A stretch of DNA of 64,000 nt from Chryseobacterium cucumeris (GCF_001593385.1 NZ_LUVZ01000012.1:62001-126000), one strand, 5' to 3'; counted from the stretch's first letter, positions 16,642 through 26,698 are shown. Made by a program: numbers and translations. Notes: a model not told the origin generated them from the sequence alone.

Positions 16642-17736
16642 TTAGCAGCTATACGCAACCTTTTCATTATACTTTATCATTAGCATATGGCCTCCTCTTT
16701 TGGAGGCTATATCGATAAGATCGGTTTCACAAAGGGCTTCCATCCTCGCTATCTGGTCTTGTACTGATTTTATACTCCCTAACACTTCATCAAACCCTGC
16801 AATGGTTTCAATAGCATTTCTTATAATTGCAGTAAGGTCTTGAAAGCTATCTCCGGAAATATCAATACGATCTATATAATTTTCCAGTCTGCTTCCTTCC
16901 CTGTATTGAGGATAGTTTTCCAGTCCCATGAATGCAAGCATCCATTCTTTATTATAACTTCCTAACGTTTTGGCTATCCCAATATAATCAGCAACAAGTT
17001 CATCATGAAGATTATTAGAAGCGCAGCCATATCTTTTTAAGGTGTACCAATGAGTACATTCATGCTCAAGTCTTATGGAATAGGAATATGCTTTCCATTC
17101 ATCCTCTGAAAGCCCCAGGTGAGCTGCCTGAACATTACTGTAAGGTTTTGTACTTACTACAATTATCTTGTCTTTATAAAGCTCCGGATTGGGCAGAATA
17201 TTTTTGGAAAATTCATTATTCCAGCTGTTTGAAGGATGATTTTCTCCCCATACTTTTTTTAAAGCACGAATTCTCTCCCAGTTATTGATTCCGCTGGCAA
17301 GAAATGCTCCCATAGAGGAGGGAATTGGTATTGGATTATTCTTGTAGAGAAGGCTTTGTGCAATGGCAACAAAATCCTGGCTGTCGTTTATCGAAATTAC
17401 CGGAATAGTACCTGAAATATCCTTGTATAGTTGAATTGATAGGCCTTCAGCATGATTCAACAGTAAATGTGATGGTAAATTTTTAAAAGTCTCTTTTCCT
17501 TTCAAAACAGCATGGATATAGTCTTCTGTTGTATTTATTTCTGTCTCTATCGGAAAGTAGAGTTGAGGATAAAAATCTTTTAAGATCTGAAAATGAGACT
17601 CATCTGTTTTTTCAAGGTAATATTTCCAGAATTCCACACAGCCATTTTCTTCAAAATCTACCGTTTTTACTCTCTCTGGAGAAAATTTGTTCTGCAGATA
17701 GGTCTCAAGTTTTTCTATATTTCTAAGTACGGACAT
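16642..17736 (-). CDS. uncharacterised protein with HExxH motif, last gene of exporter operon
   Basis: I do not recognise the family of this 364-residue protein. Residues 225-229 read HECTH, a zinc-metallopeptidase HExxH motif. It is followed 15 residues later by HDELVADYIG, where a Glu with a downstream Asp resembles the third-ligand helix of gluzincins such as M48. No signal peptide or transmembrane segment is visible, so it would act in the cytosol. It starts 16 bp after the ABC transporter stop and is probably the last gene of the exporter operon. It could process precursor peptides or act on a toxic product. The zinc site is a motif reading only, and the chain may simply be inactive. Confidence 0.6.
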   Translation of the reverse strand: MSVLRNIEKLETYLQNKFSPERVKTVDFEENGCVEFWKYYLEKTDESHFQILKDFYPQLYFPIETEINTTEDYIHAVLKGKETFKNLPSHLLLNHAEGLSIQLYKDISGTIPVISINDSQDFVAIAQSLLYKNNPIPIPSSMGAFLASGINNWERIRALKKVWGENHPSNSWNNEFSKNILPNPELYKDKIIVVSTKPYSNVQAAHLGLSEDEWKAYSYSIRLEHECTHWYTLKRYGCASNNLHDELVADYIGIAKTLGSYNKEWMLAFMGLENYPQYREGSRLENYIDRIDISGDSFQDLTAIIRNAIETIAGFDEVLGSIKSVQDQIARMEALCETDLIDIASKRGGHMLMIKYNEKVAYSC

Positions 17737-17752
17737 CTATTCTATTTGTACA

Positions 17753-20665
17753 TTAAGCGATCTGTCTTTTTGCCAATTGAGAGAAAAGTCCTTCAAGCTC
17801 CATCAGTTCATCATAGGTTCCCGTTTCAACAATAGTTCCTTTATCCATCACATAAATACGGTCTGCATTTTTAATAGTACTTAATCTGTGAGCGATAATG
17901 ATACGGGTTGCCTGAAGTTTATCAAGACTTTCTGAGACAATACTCTGGGTTCTGTTATCCAGCGCACTGGTAGCTTCATCCATAAATAACAATCGTGGCT
18001 TATGAACGATTGCTCTCGCAATCATAAGACGCTGTCTTTGTCCTCCTGAGAATGTTCCCGCTCCTTCACTTACAACGGTATGCATTTCCATAGGCATTTT
18101 TTTGATGTCTTCTTCCATCCCAGCCATTCGCGCCGCTTCCCAGGCATCATCTAATGTCAATTCTGAATTTCCTACAATGTTTTGATAAATACTTCCGGAC
18201 ATCAAAGATCCATTTTGCAGTACGACACCGATCTGTCTTCTAACCAATTCTTTATTCATTGAATCAAAAGAGTCTCCATCAAAATAAATAGATCCCAGTT
18301 CAGGATATTCAAAGCCTAAAAGCAATCTCATAATGGTAGATTTCCCTGAGCCTGAAGCACCTACAAAGGCAACCATTTCCCCTGGCTTAATTTTAAAAGT
18401 AACATTATTCAGGACCAGAGGCTGATCTTGATTATATCTGAAGGAAACTGAATTCATTTCTATATCTCCGGCAAGTTCTCCCGGATCCACGCTTTGTTCT
18501 GCAGATTCTGTCTCCTCTTCCAAAATAGGTTTTACTCTTTCATACAGAGTGACAACATTGAGAGATGTTATTAAAGCCATACTCAGCTTTAAACTATCAT
18601 TCAGGAACTGATTAAATGCTGTAATGAATGCCATAAATGCACCTACCGTTAACATAGCCGTTGTGGTATCAGAATTAAGCACGGTATAATACAGGAAAGA
18701 GAAAAAGAAAATGCTTGTAAGAAGTGGATAAGAAGCGTTAAATGTTTCCACAAAGTTCTGATAACTTCCTGAAATAAATCCTAATTTTTTTAGCTTCGAA
18801 AACTTATCTGCCCAAAGAGCGAAAACCCTTTTTTCTCCACCTGTTATTCTAATTTTAGAAATCCCTGATAAAAATTCAAACAGAAACCCTTGTATTTCTC
18901 CCTGATATTTGGAAACTTCTCTATCATATTTCAATTTCAAACAGCCAATAGTAATCATGAAAATAACTGCAATAAGGCCTAATATTACGCCCATCACCGC
19001 TAGCTTTGAATCATAGTAAAAGAGAAGTGCGAGATTCACAAAAGAAAATGCCCCACTCAATACGGCTGTCATCAATGTGTTTGAAACAATCTGACGGATT
19101 GCATTGATGCTTAAAACTCTGTTTGTAAGATCTCCTGCACTAAACTTTTTATAAAAAGTAACGGGCAATCTCAGCATGTGGTCCATAACACCTGCCTGTA
19201 AATTAATACTGGATTTGGTTTCCAACCTTTGCTGTAGAACTCCTTTAGCAAGATTTAATCCCGCTGTAACTAAAGCCATCATAATCATAATGGAAAAGAT
19301 CTCAATATGAAGAGACCTGTCTGCTGTAGGAATTACATCATCATACATCATTCCTGATAAGATGGGTATTAATAATCCCATCATACTTCCTGCTAAGGCA
19401 GCAAAAATCAATAATTTTGCATCTTTTCTTACTCCTTTTGTAGCAAAACGGGCTACTTTCTTTATGGAATTCATTTTTCCGTCAAACCCAGAGAAGAACA
19501 TATAACCAATTGGCTCTAATGTTTCTGCAATCTCATTATTTACGGTGGATTCTATACCAGTAGATAGGTTTTTTATAATATAGCTATTGGATGTTGCCTG
19601 TAATAAAGCTACAGGTGTTTTGTCTTTTTTTGTAAATGCTAGGAGATGGCCATTTTCATCTTTCCACCAGGTTCCCCTCAGTATAATTTTTCTTATTCTT
19701 ATTTTAGAACTTTTGGCTATGGCATATAATTGATTCGTAACACTATTTTCGTAAGATTCTATATGCTTGGGTTCATCCATTTTAAATCCGGACTGCTCTC
19801 CGATTAACCGACAGGTAGAAAAAAGAATATTTTTTTTGTTAAATAGGGTTGAATTCTGGATATGAACACGTTCATCATTCCCCGCTACAATAGACCTTAT
19901 TTTCTGTAATGTAGCTCTGATTCCCTCTTCTTCTATTAAAAGTTTCTCCTGAAAATGTTTACTTTCTTCCTGTTTCTGGGTCTCTATAATGGTATTAAGC
20001 TGGTTGTAAAAATGTTCTTCCAACTTTGTTAATGAAAGCAAAAAGTAAATTTCATCCTGAAGGACTTCTCTTGTACTTAACACTTTCACTTCAGTACCAT
20101 CAGTTAGCGACCTGATCCATAGCTTATTAGATACCGGAGTGAGAAATCCAGGAAGTTTATCATAGCTAATATTTGTACTTTCCGCATATATGTTTACTTC
20201 TCCTTTCAAAATATGTATCCAATTGATTCCACTTGAAGGGAAGGCGATACTATTCTTTTCTAACTGCGTTATTTTATAATCATCTAATGCCTTGTAAACT
20301 CTGGGGCTATTGCTATTGCATACGATAGAGGTTGTTTTTGAGATCCACTTATTCATCATATTCTTTAAAAAGAAATGATCCATCTCCAGAAGGTTGCTCT
20401 TATCAATTGGCAGTAGTTTGGCTTCATTTGAAAAAGCAATAAGCCTTGTATTATTTCCAGTATTGTTTTCTGTTAACAAACTGAATATGATTTCTCCTTT
20501 CTGCACTGTATAAAAGTGCTTTAACGGGATAAGATAATTGCCTTCTTCATCAACTTTAGTATAGAATACATTTACCTCACCTGAAAGCACCATCCAAAAT
20601 TTGTTGATATTATTTAGGGTAAAAGGATTTTCAACATTTATATATATCTTTTCTTTTACGGGCAT
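17753..20665 (-). CDS. NHLM peptide-export ABC transporter with two cyclic-nucleotide-like N-terminal domains
   Basis: This 970-residue protein has two cupin/cNMP-binding-like beta modules at its N-terminus (about 20-95, FWMVLSGEVNVFY then KGEIIFSLL; and about 135-205, GINWIHILKGEVNIY). A helical linker and an ABC exporter membrane domain (about 415-705) follow. The ATPase domain carries Walker A GASGSGKST, signature FSGGQRQR and Walker B LLFMDEATSALD. The arrangement matches the second ABC protein of NHLM bacteriocin systems (TIGR03797), which pairs with the peptidase-containing ABC encoded 11 bp upstream. It probably forms a heterodimeric exporter at the inner membrane. The cNMP-like modules lack an obvious full phosphate-binding cassette, so cAMP binding is uncertain. 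Confidence 0.87.
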   Translation of the reverse strand: MPVKEKIYINVENPFTLNNINKFWMVLSGEVNVFYTKVDEEGNYLIPLKHFYTVQKGEIIFSLLTENNTGNNTRLIAFSNEAKLLPIDKSNLLEMDHFFLKNMMNKWISKTTSIVCNSNSPRVYKALDDYKITQLEKNSIAFPSSGINWIHILKGEVNIYAESTNISYDKLPGFLTPVSNKLWIRSLTDGTEVKVLSTREVLQDEIYFLLSLTKLEEHFYNQLNTIIETQKQEESKHFQEKLLIEEEGIRATLQKIRSIVAGNDERVHIQNSTLFNKKNILFSTCRLIGEQSGFKMDEPKHIESYENSVTNQLYAIAKSSKIRIRKIILRGTWWKDENGHLLAFTKKDKTPVALLQATSNSYIIKNLSTGIESTVNNEIAETLEPIGYMFFSGFDGKMNSIKKVARFATKGVRKDAKLLIFAALAGSMMGLLIPILSGMMYDDVIPTADRSLHIEIFSIMIMMALVTAGLNLAKGVLQQRLETKSSINLQAGVMDHMLRLPVTFYKKFSAGDLTNRVLSINAIRQIVSNTLMTAVLSGAFSFVNLALLFYYDSKLAVMGVILGLIAVIFMITIGCLKLKYDREVSKYQGEIQGFLFEFLSGISKIRITGGEKRVFALWADKFSKLKKLGFISGSYQNFVETFNASYPLLTSIFFFSFLYYTVLNSDTTTAMLTVGAFMAFITAFNQFLNDSLKLSMALITSLNVVTLYERVKPILEEETESAEQSVDPGELAGDIEMNSVSFRYNQDQPLVLNNVTFKIKPGEMVAFVGASGSGKSTIMRLLLGFEYPELGSIYFDGDSFDSMNKELVRRQIGVVLQNGSLMSGSIYQNIVGNSELTLDDAWEAARMAGMEEDIKKMPMEMHTVVSEGAGTFSGGQRQRLMIARAIVHKPRLLFMDEATSALDNRTQSIVSESLDKLQATRIIIAHRLSTIKNADRIYVMDKGTIVETGTYDELMELEGLFSQLAKRQIA

Positions 20666-20676
20666 GGTATTAGATT

Positions 20677-22869
20677 TTATTTCGTTTCAATTAATTTGGA
20701 GTAGGCCCCATTTTTTTTCATCAATTCATGATGTGTTCCTCTTTCTACTATTTTTCCATATTCCATTACGATAATCTCATCACAATCAATAATCGTACTC
20801 AGCCTATGCGCTACAATCAGACAGGTACAACCTCTTTTTTTAATATTATCCATAACGACCTTTTCTGCTGTTGGGTCTAATGCACTGGTGGCCTCATCCA
20901 TTACCAGAATTGAAGGGTTGGTAGCCAGAGCTCTTGCTATTTCTAACCGTTGTCGCTGTCCTCCGCTAAAATTGGATCCACCTTCTAAAACAGAACTGTC
21001 ATAAGCATCACTTCTGGATGCAATAACATCATGAATAGCCGCATCTCTGGCAGATTGAATAATGCTTTTGTCAGATATAGTGGTATCCCAAAAAGAAATA
21101 TTTTCTTTGATTGTTCCGTTGAATATCAGGACGTCCTGATCTATTACTGCTAATGATTCTGTAATAATATTTCTTGGTATTTCTTCTCTGTTTTTTCCAT
21201 CAAGTAAAATTTCGCCGTTCCAGGGTTTGTGTAATCCGGAGGCTATTTTAGCAACTGTTGATTTTCCACTTCCTGATCCTCCCACCAGGGCCACTCTGTT
21301 TCCGGGCTTTAACTTTAAGTTGAAATTTTCTATAAGAGCGGGTAATGTTGTATTATAACCGAAGGTAACATTCTTCATTTCAAAATATCCTACCAGCTTA
21401 TTGTCCATTTCAGTTTTAACTATAGGTTTTCCATTTTGGACTTCCTTAAATTGATCATCTACTTCATAATTGATAACATCGTCTATTCTGTTCATATCAC
21501 TTTCTGTTTCATGCAGCATCGCTCCTACAGAGATCAGTTGATTAACAGGTGATATAAAATTGCTCATCAAATAGGTGAAAGCTACCAATGCACCAAGAGT
21601 CATTTCGCCATCCATAATTCTTAATGCTCCTACTCCTAAAATGAATGTTGTGGTAAGAGAGGTTACAAGAGGGGGAATTGCATTAAGCCTGATTGTTAGC
21701 CATCCAAGTTCTTGCTGCGCATTCATTACTTTTGCAAGATATCCTACCCAATTGGTAAAAAAATCATTTTCTCTTCCTGATGCCTTCAGGGTTTCGATCA
21801 TACTGATTCCAGATGTTGTCGTTCCCAGAAGCTTACCATTTTCATTACTCAGACGTCTGTTGCCATCTTTTCTTGCGGTAGAAACATATCGTAAGACCAT
21901 TACATTGATTCCTGCCATAAATATTCCTATCAAGGTCAAAGGAATATCATAGGAAAACATCAAAAAGGCATAAAAAATAACTACAATTATATTAAGTGCG
22001 GCGTTGGCAAGATCTCCACTTAATAATTTGGCTACTTTATCATTAAGAGAAACTCTATTCCCTATTTCTCCACTGTAACGTTGGGTAAAAAAGACGATTG
22101 GCAAATGAAATACATGCCACAAAAATTTGCTGGAAGTAGTAAGGGCAAGCTTTGTTTCTAACTTCAAAAGATAATATTGCTGGATATATACCAATACAGA
22201 GTTCACTATTAAAACGCCTCCCATAATAAGAAGCAATGGCATCACAAATCCTGAATACCCATTGATCAGATATTTATCTATAAATATTTTGATAAAAGAT
22301 GGGATAACCAACCCTGGAATCACCAAGAATAGGCTGGCCAATATAAGATAGATAATACTCAGCTTAGAATTAGATATTCTGGCTGCTAAAGAAGACATTA
22401 AACCTCTTTTTTCGTTTCCTTTTTCAAATTTTTCACCGGGATTAAAGGTAAGTACAACTCCTGTGTAAGCTTCATCGAACTCATCATGAGTCACCTGATA
22501 TCTTCCTTGTGCCGGATCACTTAAATATACTTTTTTCTTTGTAAATCCTTCTAAAACCAAAAAGTGGTTAAAATTCCAAAAGATAATAGAGGGGGTCTGA
22601 ATTTGCATTAATTTTTCAATGGATTTCGAGTATCCTTTTGCTTCAAGCCCAAATTCTTTGGCTGCTTTGATAATATTGGTAGCTTTTAATCCGTCTCTGG
22701 ATACTCCGCAGGCAATTCTTAGTTTTTCCAGCGGCACAAATTTACCATGATGTCCTAAAATAATACTTAATGCCGCAGCCCCACACTCTACACTTTCCAT
22801 CTGCAAAACTGTAGGAACCTTTACAGGTCTCGCCAGTTTTCCTATCACAAAATTTGTATTCTTTTCCAT
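20677..22869 (-). CDS. NHLM peptidase-containing ABC transporter (C39 leader peptidase)
   Basis: This 730-residue protein begins with a C39 peptidase domain: VPTVLQMESVECGAAALSI holds the catalytic Cys (about residue 29), NFNHFLVLEGF the His and LSDPAQG the Asp. This domain cuts leader peptides after Gly-Gly. Six membrane segments (about 170-450) and an ATPase domain follow (GGSGSGKSTVA, FSGGQRQRLEIARAL, ILVMDEATSALDP). It matches TIGR03796-like PCAT exporters. ATG 22869 is chosen over the in-frame TTG at 22899, which overlaps the HlyD gene. The GG-ending leaders of the NHLP peptides encoded in the same locus are its expected substrates. Confidence 0.92.
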   Translation of the reverse strand: MEKNTNFVIGKLARPVKVPTVLQMESVECGAAALSIILGHHGKFVPLEKLRIACGVSRDGLKATNIIKAAKEFGLEAKGYSKSIEKLMQIQTPSIIFWNFNHFLVLEGFTKKKVYLSDPAQGRYQVTHDEFDEAYTGVVLTFNPGEKFEKGNEKRGLMSSLAARISNSKLSIIYLILASLFLVIPGLVIPSFIKIFIDKYLINGYSGFVMPLLLIMGGVLIVNSVLVYIQQYYLLKLETKLALTTSSKFLWHVFHLPIVFFTQRYSGEIGNRVSLNDKVAKLLSGDLANAALNIIVVIFYAFLMFSYDIPLTLIGIFMAGINVMVLRYVSTARKDGNRRLSNENGKLLGTTTSGISMIETLKASGRENDFFTNWVGYLAKVMNAQQELGWLTIRLNAIPPLVTSLTTTFILGVGALRIMDGEMTLGALVAFTYLMSNFISPVNQLISVGAMLHETESDMNRIDDVINYEVDDQFKEVQNGKPIVKTEMDNKLVGYFEMKNVTFGYNTTLPALIENFNLKLKPGNRVALVGGSGSGKSTVAKIASGLHKPWNGEILLDGKNREEIPRNIITESLAVIDQDVLIFNGTIKENISFWDTTISDKSIIQSARDAAIHDVIASRSDAYDSSVLEGGSNFSGGQRQRLEIARALATNPSILVMDEATSALDPTAEKVVMDNIKKRGCTCLIVAHRLSTIIDCDEIIVMEYGKIVERGTHHELMKKNGAYSKLIETK

Positions 22870-22885
22870 CCGTAAAACTCGATTA

Positions 22886-24148
22886 TTAGTATAGATCAAA
22901 AAATTTCTTAAATGCAGGAACTACAATGGTAGCAGGAGGTTCTTGTTTTATTGTGATTTTTCCGTTACATGAAGTTCCTTCCTTTATTGAAATATTGGGT
23001 CCTTTGGCAGAGGTCCACTTGAAACCGCTATAGGATTTAGGATCTTTCTCAAATTCTACATGCACTTCAAACAGAGGTCCTGAAGCCAATAACCCTTTAG
23101 CCAGCTGATCGTTTTTTACTGAAGTCATCATTCCTCTTTCAGTAATAGGAAAATCAGAAACATAGGTTACTTTTCCTTCCATAAATCCATATTCCTGAGG
23201 TTGTACAGTAGACGGGACAACAAGAGCTTCCATTCCTTTCTTAATTTTTTTTCCATCCTGAGAAGGGATGTATAAAACTCCTTTGAGTACGGCAAAGTTT
23301 TCTGTCCCTTTATTTTTTAATTTAAATAATGGTGTACCTGCTCCTACAACTCCTCCGGCATCCGTTAAAACTTCCACAACCTCTCCATCATAAGGACTTT
23401 TAATTTTATTCTGAGTTTCATATCTTTCTGATAAAAACTGAAGATTTCTTTCTGCCTCTGAAATACGTTGATTTTGTAACGTGATTTTTTGTTGCAGATC
23501 AAAACCCAGGTTATGCTGCTGGCTCGATGCTTCCGCCATTTGTCCTTTTAATCTTTCTATTGTGTTTTTTGAGGCATCTATCTGTTGTTTCGTACCAGCT
23601 ACCTGAGATTTTACAATGAGCCCTTTATTCAGCAGATTATTCTCTGATTCCAGTTGGCTGTAAAGGAATGCCAGTTTTTTCTTTTCCGCTTCTATTTCTC
23701 CCTGAATACTGACTCTGTTCTGGTTAATTAATTTTCCTTCAAGCTGATTTCCTTGACTGCCATAGGCCATTAGTTTTCCCATCTCAAATTTTCTATCTGA
23801 GAGTACAGCCTTGGCATCTTCTATTTGCTGATAAAGTTCGGGCTGTTGAATAGTAGCAATAATATCTCCTTTTTTCACATCATCCCCGATAGAGACATGA
23901 AGCTTAACAAGCTGGCCCTGAGAGGTCGCAACTACTTCATGTACTTCTCCTCCAAGTACCACTCCAGTAGCATTCAATTTTGTTTTTACTGTACCCATTA
24001 CTGACCAGCAAATTCCTGTTACCAATGCAATAAAAACCGTAAAAAGGGCAATCCAAGCTTTGGGTCCTGTAACTTTTATGAGCTGATCTAATTTCTCCGG
24101 AGTAGACAGTTTTTCTAATGCCGACTTTCTAAAAAACCCTGCTGACAT
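22886..24148 (-). CDS. HlyD-family periplasmic adaptor of the NHLM exporter
   Basis: This 420-residue protein has one N-terminal membrane helix (about 31-52, WIALFTVFIALVTGICWSV) and a split lipoyl/barrel-sandwich domain (GEVHEVVATSQGQLVKLHVSIGDDVKKGDIIATIQQP, and its second half KIKSPYDGEVVEVLTDAGGVVGAGTPLFKL). Two long helices lie between them. Adaptor proteins of this kind bridge inner-membrane ABC exporters to TolC. It corresponds to the NHLM secretion protein family (TIGR03794-like). It is encoded between TolC and the peptidase ABC gene. Confidence 0.9.
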   Translation of the reverse strand: MSAGFFRKSALEKLSTPEKLDQLIKVTGPKAWIALFTVFIALVTGICWSVMGTVKTKLNATGVVLGGEVHEVVATSQGQLVKLHVSIGDDVKKGDIIATIQQPELYQQIEDAKAVLSDRKFEMGKLMAYGSQGNQLEGKLINQNRVSIQGEIEAEKKKLAFLYSQLESENNLLNKGLIVKSQVAGTKQQIDASKNTIERLKGQMAEASSQQHNLGFDLQQKITLQNQRISEAERNLQFLSERYETQNKIKSPYDGEVVEVLTDAGGVVGAGTPLFKLKNKGTENFAVLKGVLYIPSQDGKKIKKGMEALVVPSTVQPQEYGFMEGKVTYVSDFPITERGMMTSVKNDQLAKGLLASGPLFEVHVEFEKDPKSYSGFKWTSAKGPNISIKEGTSCNGKITIKQEPPATIVVPAFKKFFDLY

Positions 24149-24159
24149 AATTTTAATAT

Positions 24160-25734
24160 TTAATAATTAGAGATGTTTGGTATCGTGTAAAAAACGTTCT
24201 GATTTAAAGTAAATCCTTTATCTCCCTGAGATATTAATGTTCCTGTTTCATGTCTCAGATTAATAATTGCATTGGCAAATTGCTGATACGCCTGCAGGTA
24301 TTCCAATTCTGAGGATGTAAGCCTTTCCTGAAATAAAATTACATTGAGAATGGTTGTTAGCCCCGCTTGTAACTTTACCTGTTCGTTATTAAAAGCATCT
24401 TTGTATGAATTAAGAGCCTCTTTTGCTCTCTCTAAAACAACAACACTATTGTCCAGAGTATTGATGGCATTACTGATATTCAGCTCTATGTTCCTTTGTA
24501 GATTATCATTTGAGATTTTCTGATCATTTAAGGCAACAAGACTTTTGGCATAATTTCCTTTCGCAAGATTATTATTTACGGGAAAAGTAAATGTCAACTT
24601 AGCACCTGCTCCTAAATTCCTTCCCTCATTATTAGTAAATGAAGAAAATGTTTTGTCAATTCCATTTCCGGCAATGGCGCTCCCATAGAAAACAAAACCG
24701 GTAAGATCCAATTGAGGTTTTGTATTGTTTTCTGCAAGTTTATACTGCATTTCCAAAGCATCAGAAATTTTTTCAACCGCTCTCAGATCACCTCTTTTTT
24801 CTTTAGCTATTTTTATCAGACTACTTCTGTCAAGTCCTTCTCTGTATTGGGATTCAGCGATAGCCGGAAATTCATTGGAAGGAGCATCCAACCGGAGACT
24901 TTCTTCATTACTTAATCCAATTACCCGCCCCAGATTTATTCTTGCTGCATACAGATTTTGTTCTGCAAGAGCTGTCAGTTTTTCTTGGTTTGAGAGGTCT
25001 GCGTTTACCTGAGCTAAATCTCCGGCCGGTTTTTTATCTGCTTTTATAAGTTCTCTTGTAACTTCCATTACATTTCTTACCCGGCTTTCATTTTCTTTAT
25101 AAATTTCTAAACTTTTATAAGCCAGATAATAATTCCAGTATGCTTTACCAATTTGCAGAATGGTATATGAGTTATTAAACTCATTATTGCTTTTAGTATT
25201 TTCTATATACAGCTGAGAAACTCTTTCTGACAGAGTAGTAACCTCTCTTCCTCTTCCTCTTAATAAAGGTTGTGTTAATGAAAAATTGACAGACCCGAGA
25301 TGATTTCCCCAGAAAGGCCCAACAAGTTGGTTAAAGCTGTCATAAGGAAAGTTATTATTATTAAAACCATATTTAAGACTTATGTCTGTTATTTGTCCTG
25401 TTCTTAATTTTTTACGTACTCCGGCTGAAAAGTCCAGGGTGTTTGTCTTCAAAAATTTATCTATATATTGATTTCTTGTATCAGCATCGAAAAGTGTGTA
25501 CCGGTTATGTTTAACAGAAAGTTCAGAGAATAGATTGATATCAAATACGCTTCTCTGGATCTGAAAATCACCCTCTGCATCCTGGATTGTGTAACCACTT
25601 CTTATGATGTCCGGGTTTTTTTCAAATGCGATATTCGAAATGGTTACCAAATCGCTACTTATCTTTGACTGTCCATAGAAATTAGTGATACCGATCCCTG
25701 TAAATAATAAATAGATAAATTTATAAAGTCTCAT
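24160..25734 (-). CDS. TolC-family outer-membrane efflux protein
   Basis: This 524-residue protein has a signal peptide (MRLYKFIYLLFTGIGITNFYGQ). Two repeats of the outer-membrane efflux domain carry long helices and beta hairpins (NFSLTQPLLRGRGREVTTLSERV, then LTFTFPVNNNLAKGNYAKS). It forms the outer-membrane channel for the tripartite peptide exporter encoded directly downstream. The start follows the preceding cyclic-nucleotide-binding gene by 23 bp, consistent with one operon. Confidence 0.9.
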   Translation of the reverse strand: MRLYKFIYLLFTGIGITNFYGQSKISSDLVTISNIAFEKNPDIIRSGYTIQDAEGDFQIQRSVFDINLFSELSVKHNRYTLFDADTRNQYIDKFLKTNTLDFSAGVRKKLRTGQITDISLKYGFNNNNFPYDSFNQLVGPFWGNHLGSVNFSLTQPLLRGRGREVTTLSERVSQLYIENTKSNNEFNNSYTILQIGKAYWNYYLAYKSLEIYKENESRVRNVMEVTRELIKADKKPAGDLAQVNADLSNQEKLTALAEQNLYAARINLGRVIGLSNEESLRLDAPSNEFPAIAESQYREGLDRSSLIKIAKEKRGDLRAVEKISDALEMQYKLAENNTKPQLDLTGFVFYGSAIAGNGIDKTFSSFTNNEGRNLGAGAKLTFTFPVNNNLAKGNYAKSLVALNDQKISNDNLQRNIELNISNAINTLDNSVVVLERAKEALNSYKDAFNNEQVKLQAGLTTILNVILFQERLTSSELEYLQAYQQFANAIINLRHETGTLISQGDKGFTLNQNVFYTIPNISNY

Positions 25735-25757
25735 TTCGCCAATGAATATTTCTGGGA

Positions 25758-26279
25758 TTAAACTTCTGAAAATCTGTGAAGTATCTGTCCAAAACGAGCT
25801 CCTGCATTAGCAACACCATCCAATACATTCATATCAATAAGATCTTCTTCCTCAGGGTTGCCATATCCTAGCTGGTCTGTTGTTTTACGTAATCTGTTTG
25901 AAAGAAATAATGCCAGAGCATAATAGAAATTAGATCTGAATTCAGGATTTTCTGCCATTCTGGAACTTATTGTATCACGAGAAATCTGATATATTACTGA
26001 TGGCCTGGTTACAACTACAGAAACTGATGGCGGCCGTGATTCCAGGAAAGACATCTCTCCTACAATTTCTCCCGCTTCAAGTGTTGCAATACTTTCTCCA
26101 TTGCTGTTACCTGCATAGATGGATAATTGCCCCGATAAAACAATAAATAAGCTATCTATTGATTCACCTTTATTGATCAGCGTATATCCAATGGGTAGTT
26201 CTAATTTACTTCCATTATGAATCATCCATTCTACATCTCTGTCATTTAATTGACCTAAGAAAAAAAGTACTCTTTTCAT
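25758..26279 (-). CDS. stand-alone cyclic-nucleotide-binding domain protein
   Basis: This 173-residue protein is a single cNMP-binding beta roll (about 15-135): LPIGYTLINKGESIDSLFIVLSGQLSIYA, then LEAGEIVGEMSFLESRPPSVSVVVTRPSVIYQI with the phosphate-binding cassette GEMSFLESRPPSVSV. This retains Gly-Glu and two adjacent small polar positions, although the usual Arg is displaced. No helix-turn-helix follows, so it is not a Crp-type regulator. It sits between the NHLP peptide gene and tolC in the exporter operon and may gate export in response to cAMP. A class III adenylate cyclase is encoded about 9 kb away in the same locus. Confidence 0.8.
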   Translation of the reverse strand: MKRVLFFLGQLNDRDVEWMIHNGSKLELPIGYTLINKGESIDSLFIVLSGQLSIYAGNSNGESIATLEAGEIVGEMSFLESRPPSVSVVVTRPSVIYQISRDTISSRMAENPEFRSNFYYALALFLSNRLRKTTDQLGYGNPEEEDLIDMNVLDGVANAGARFGQILHRFSEV

Positions 26280-26347
26280 AATTATATTTCTTTTAAGATT
26301 ATGCTAAAATATTTTGTTTCACATTGATAATTTCGCCAAAAAAACTG

Positions 26348-26680
26348 CTATTCCTGACGTTTATTTATTTTTTTCAACGAATTATACAATCCTTTATAAT
26401 CTGTTATCACACCGTTACTATTCCCTTCATTTGATTTAAGATCTTCCTCCTTATTCATCCTCTGGGGTTTTACCGGGATATTGATGTACAAATAGTCCGG
26501 ATCTGATTGATCGGTTACTTTAATTTTCTTACCCATAGGAGTTTTTTTTCCAAAAAATTTCTCTAAAGCTTCTTCTGGATTTTCTATTAAATACTTTTTG
26601 AAATCTTCATTTTCCCAAGCTTCAGAAATAATTCTAAAAAATGCTTCTTGTCCTCTCTTTTGTTCTTCTGTTAAGTTCAT
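26348..26680 (-). CDS. NHLP leader-like protein without Gly-Gly cleavage site
   Basis: This 110-residue protein has the nitrile-hydratase-alpha-like leader fold of NHLP precursors: EEAFFRIISEAWENEDFKKYLIENPEEALEKFFG, then KKIKVTDQSDPDYLYINIPVKP. Unlike the four other members here, it has no GG before a short core. The tail of about 30 residues is charged (NKEEDLKSNEGNSNGVITDYKGLYNSLKKINKRQE) and lacks Cys. It is co-transcribed with the exporter and AraC regulator. It could be an atypical precursor, or a leader mimic that binds the modifying enzymes or exporter and acts as a chaperone or decoy. Confidence 0.75.
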   Translation of the reverse strand: MNLTEEQKRGQEAFFRIISEAWENEDFKKYLIENPEEALEKFFGKKTPMGKKIKVTDQSDPDYLYINIPVKPQRMNKEEDLKSNEGNSNGVITDYKGLYNSLKKINKRQE

Positions 26681-26698
26681 ATTTTTGTTTTATACCTG

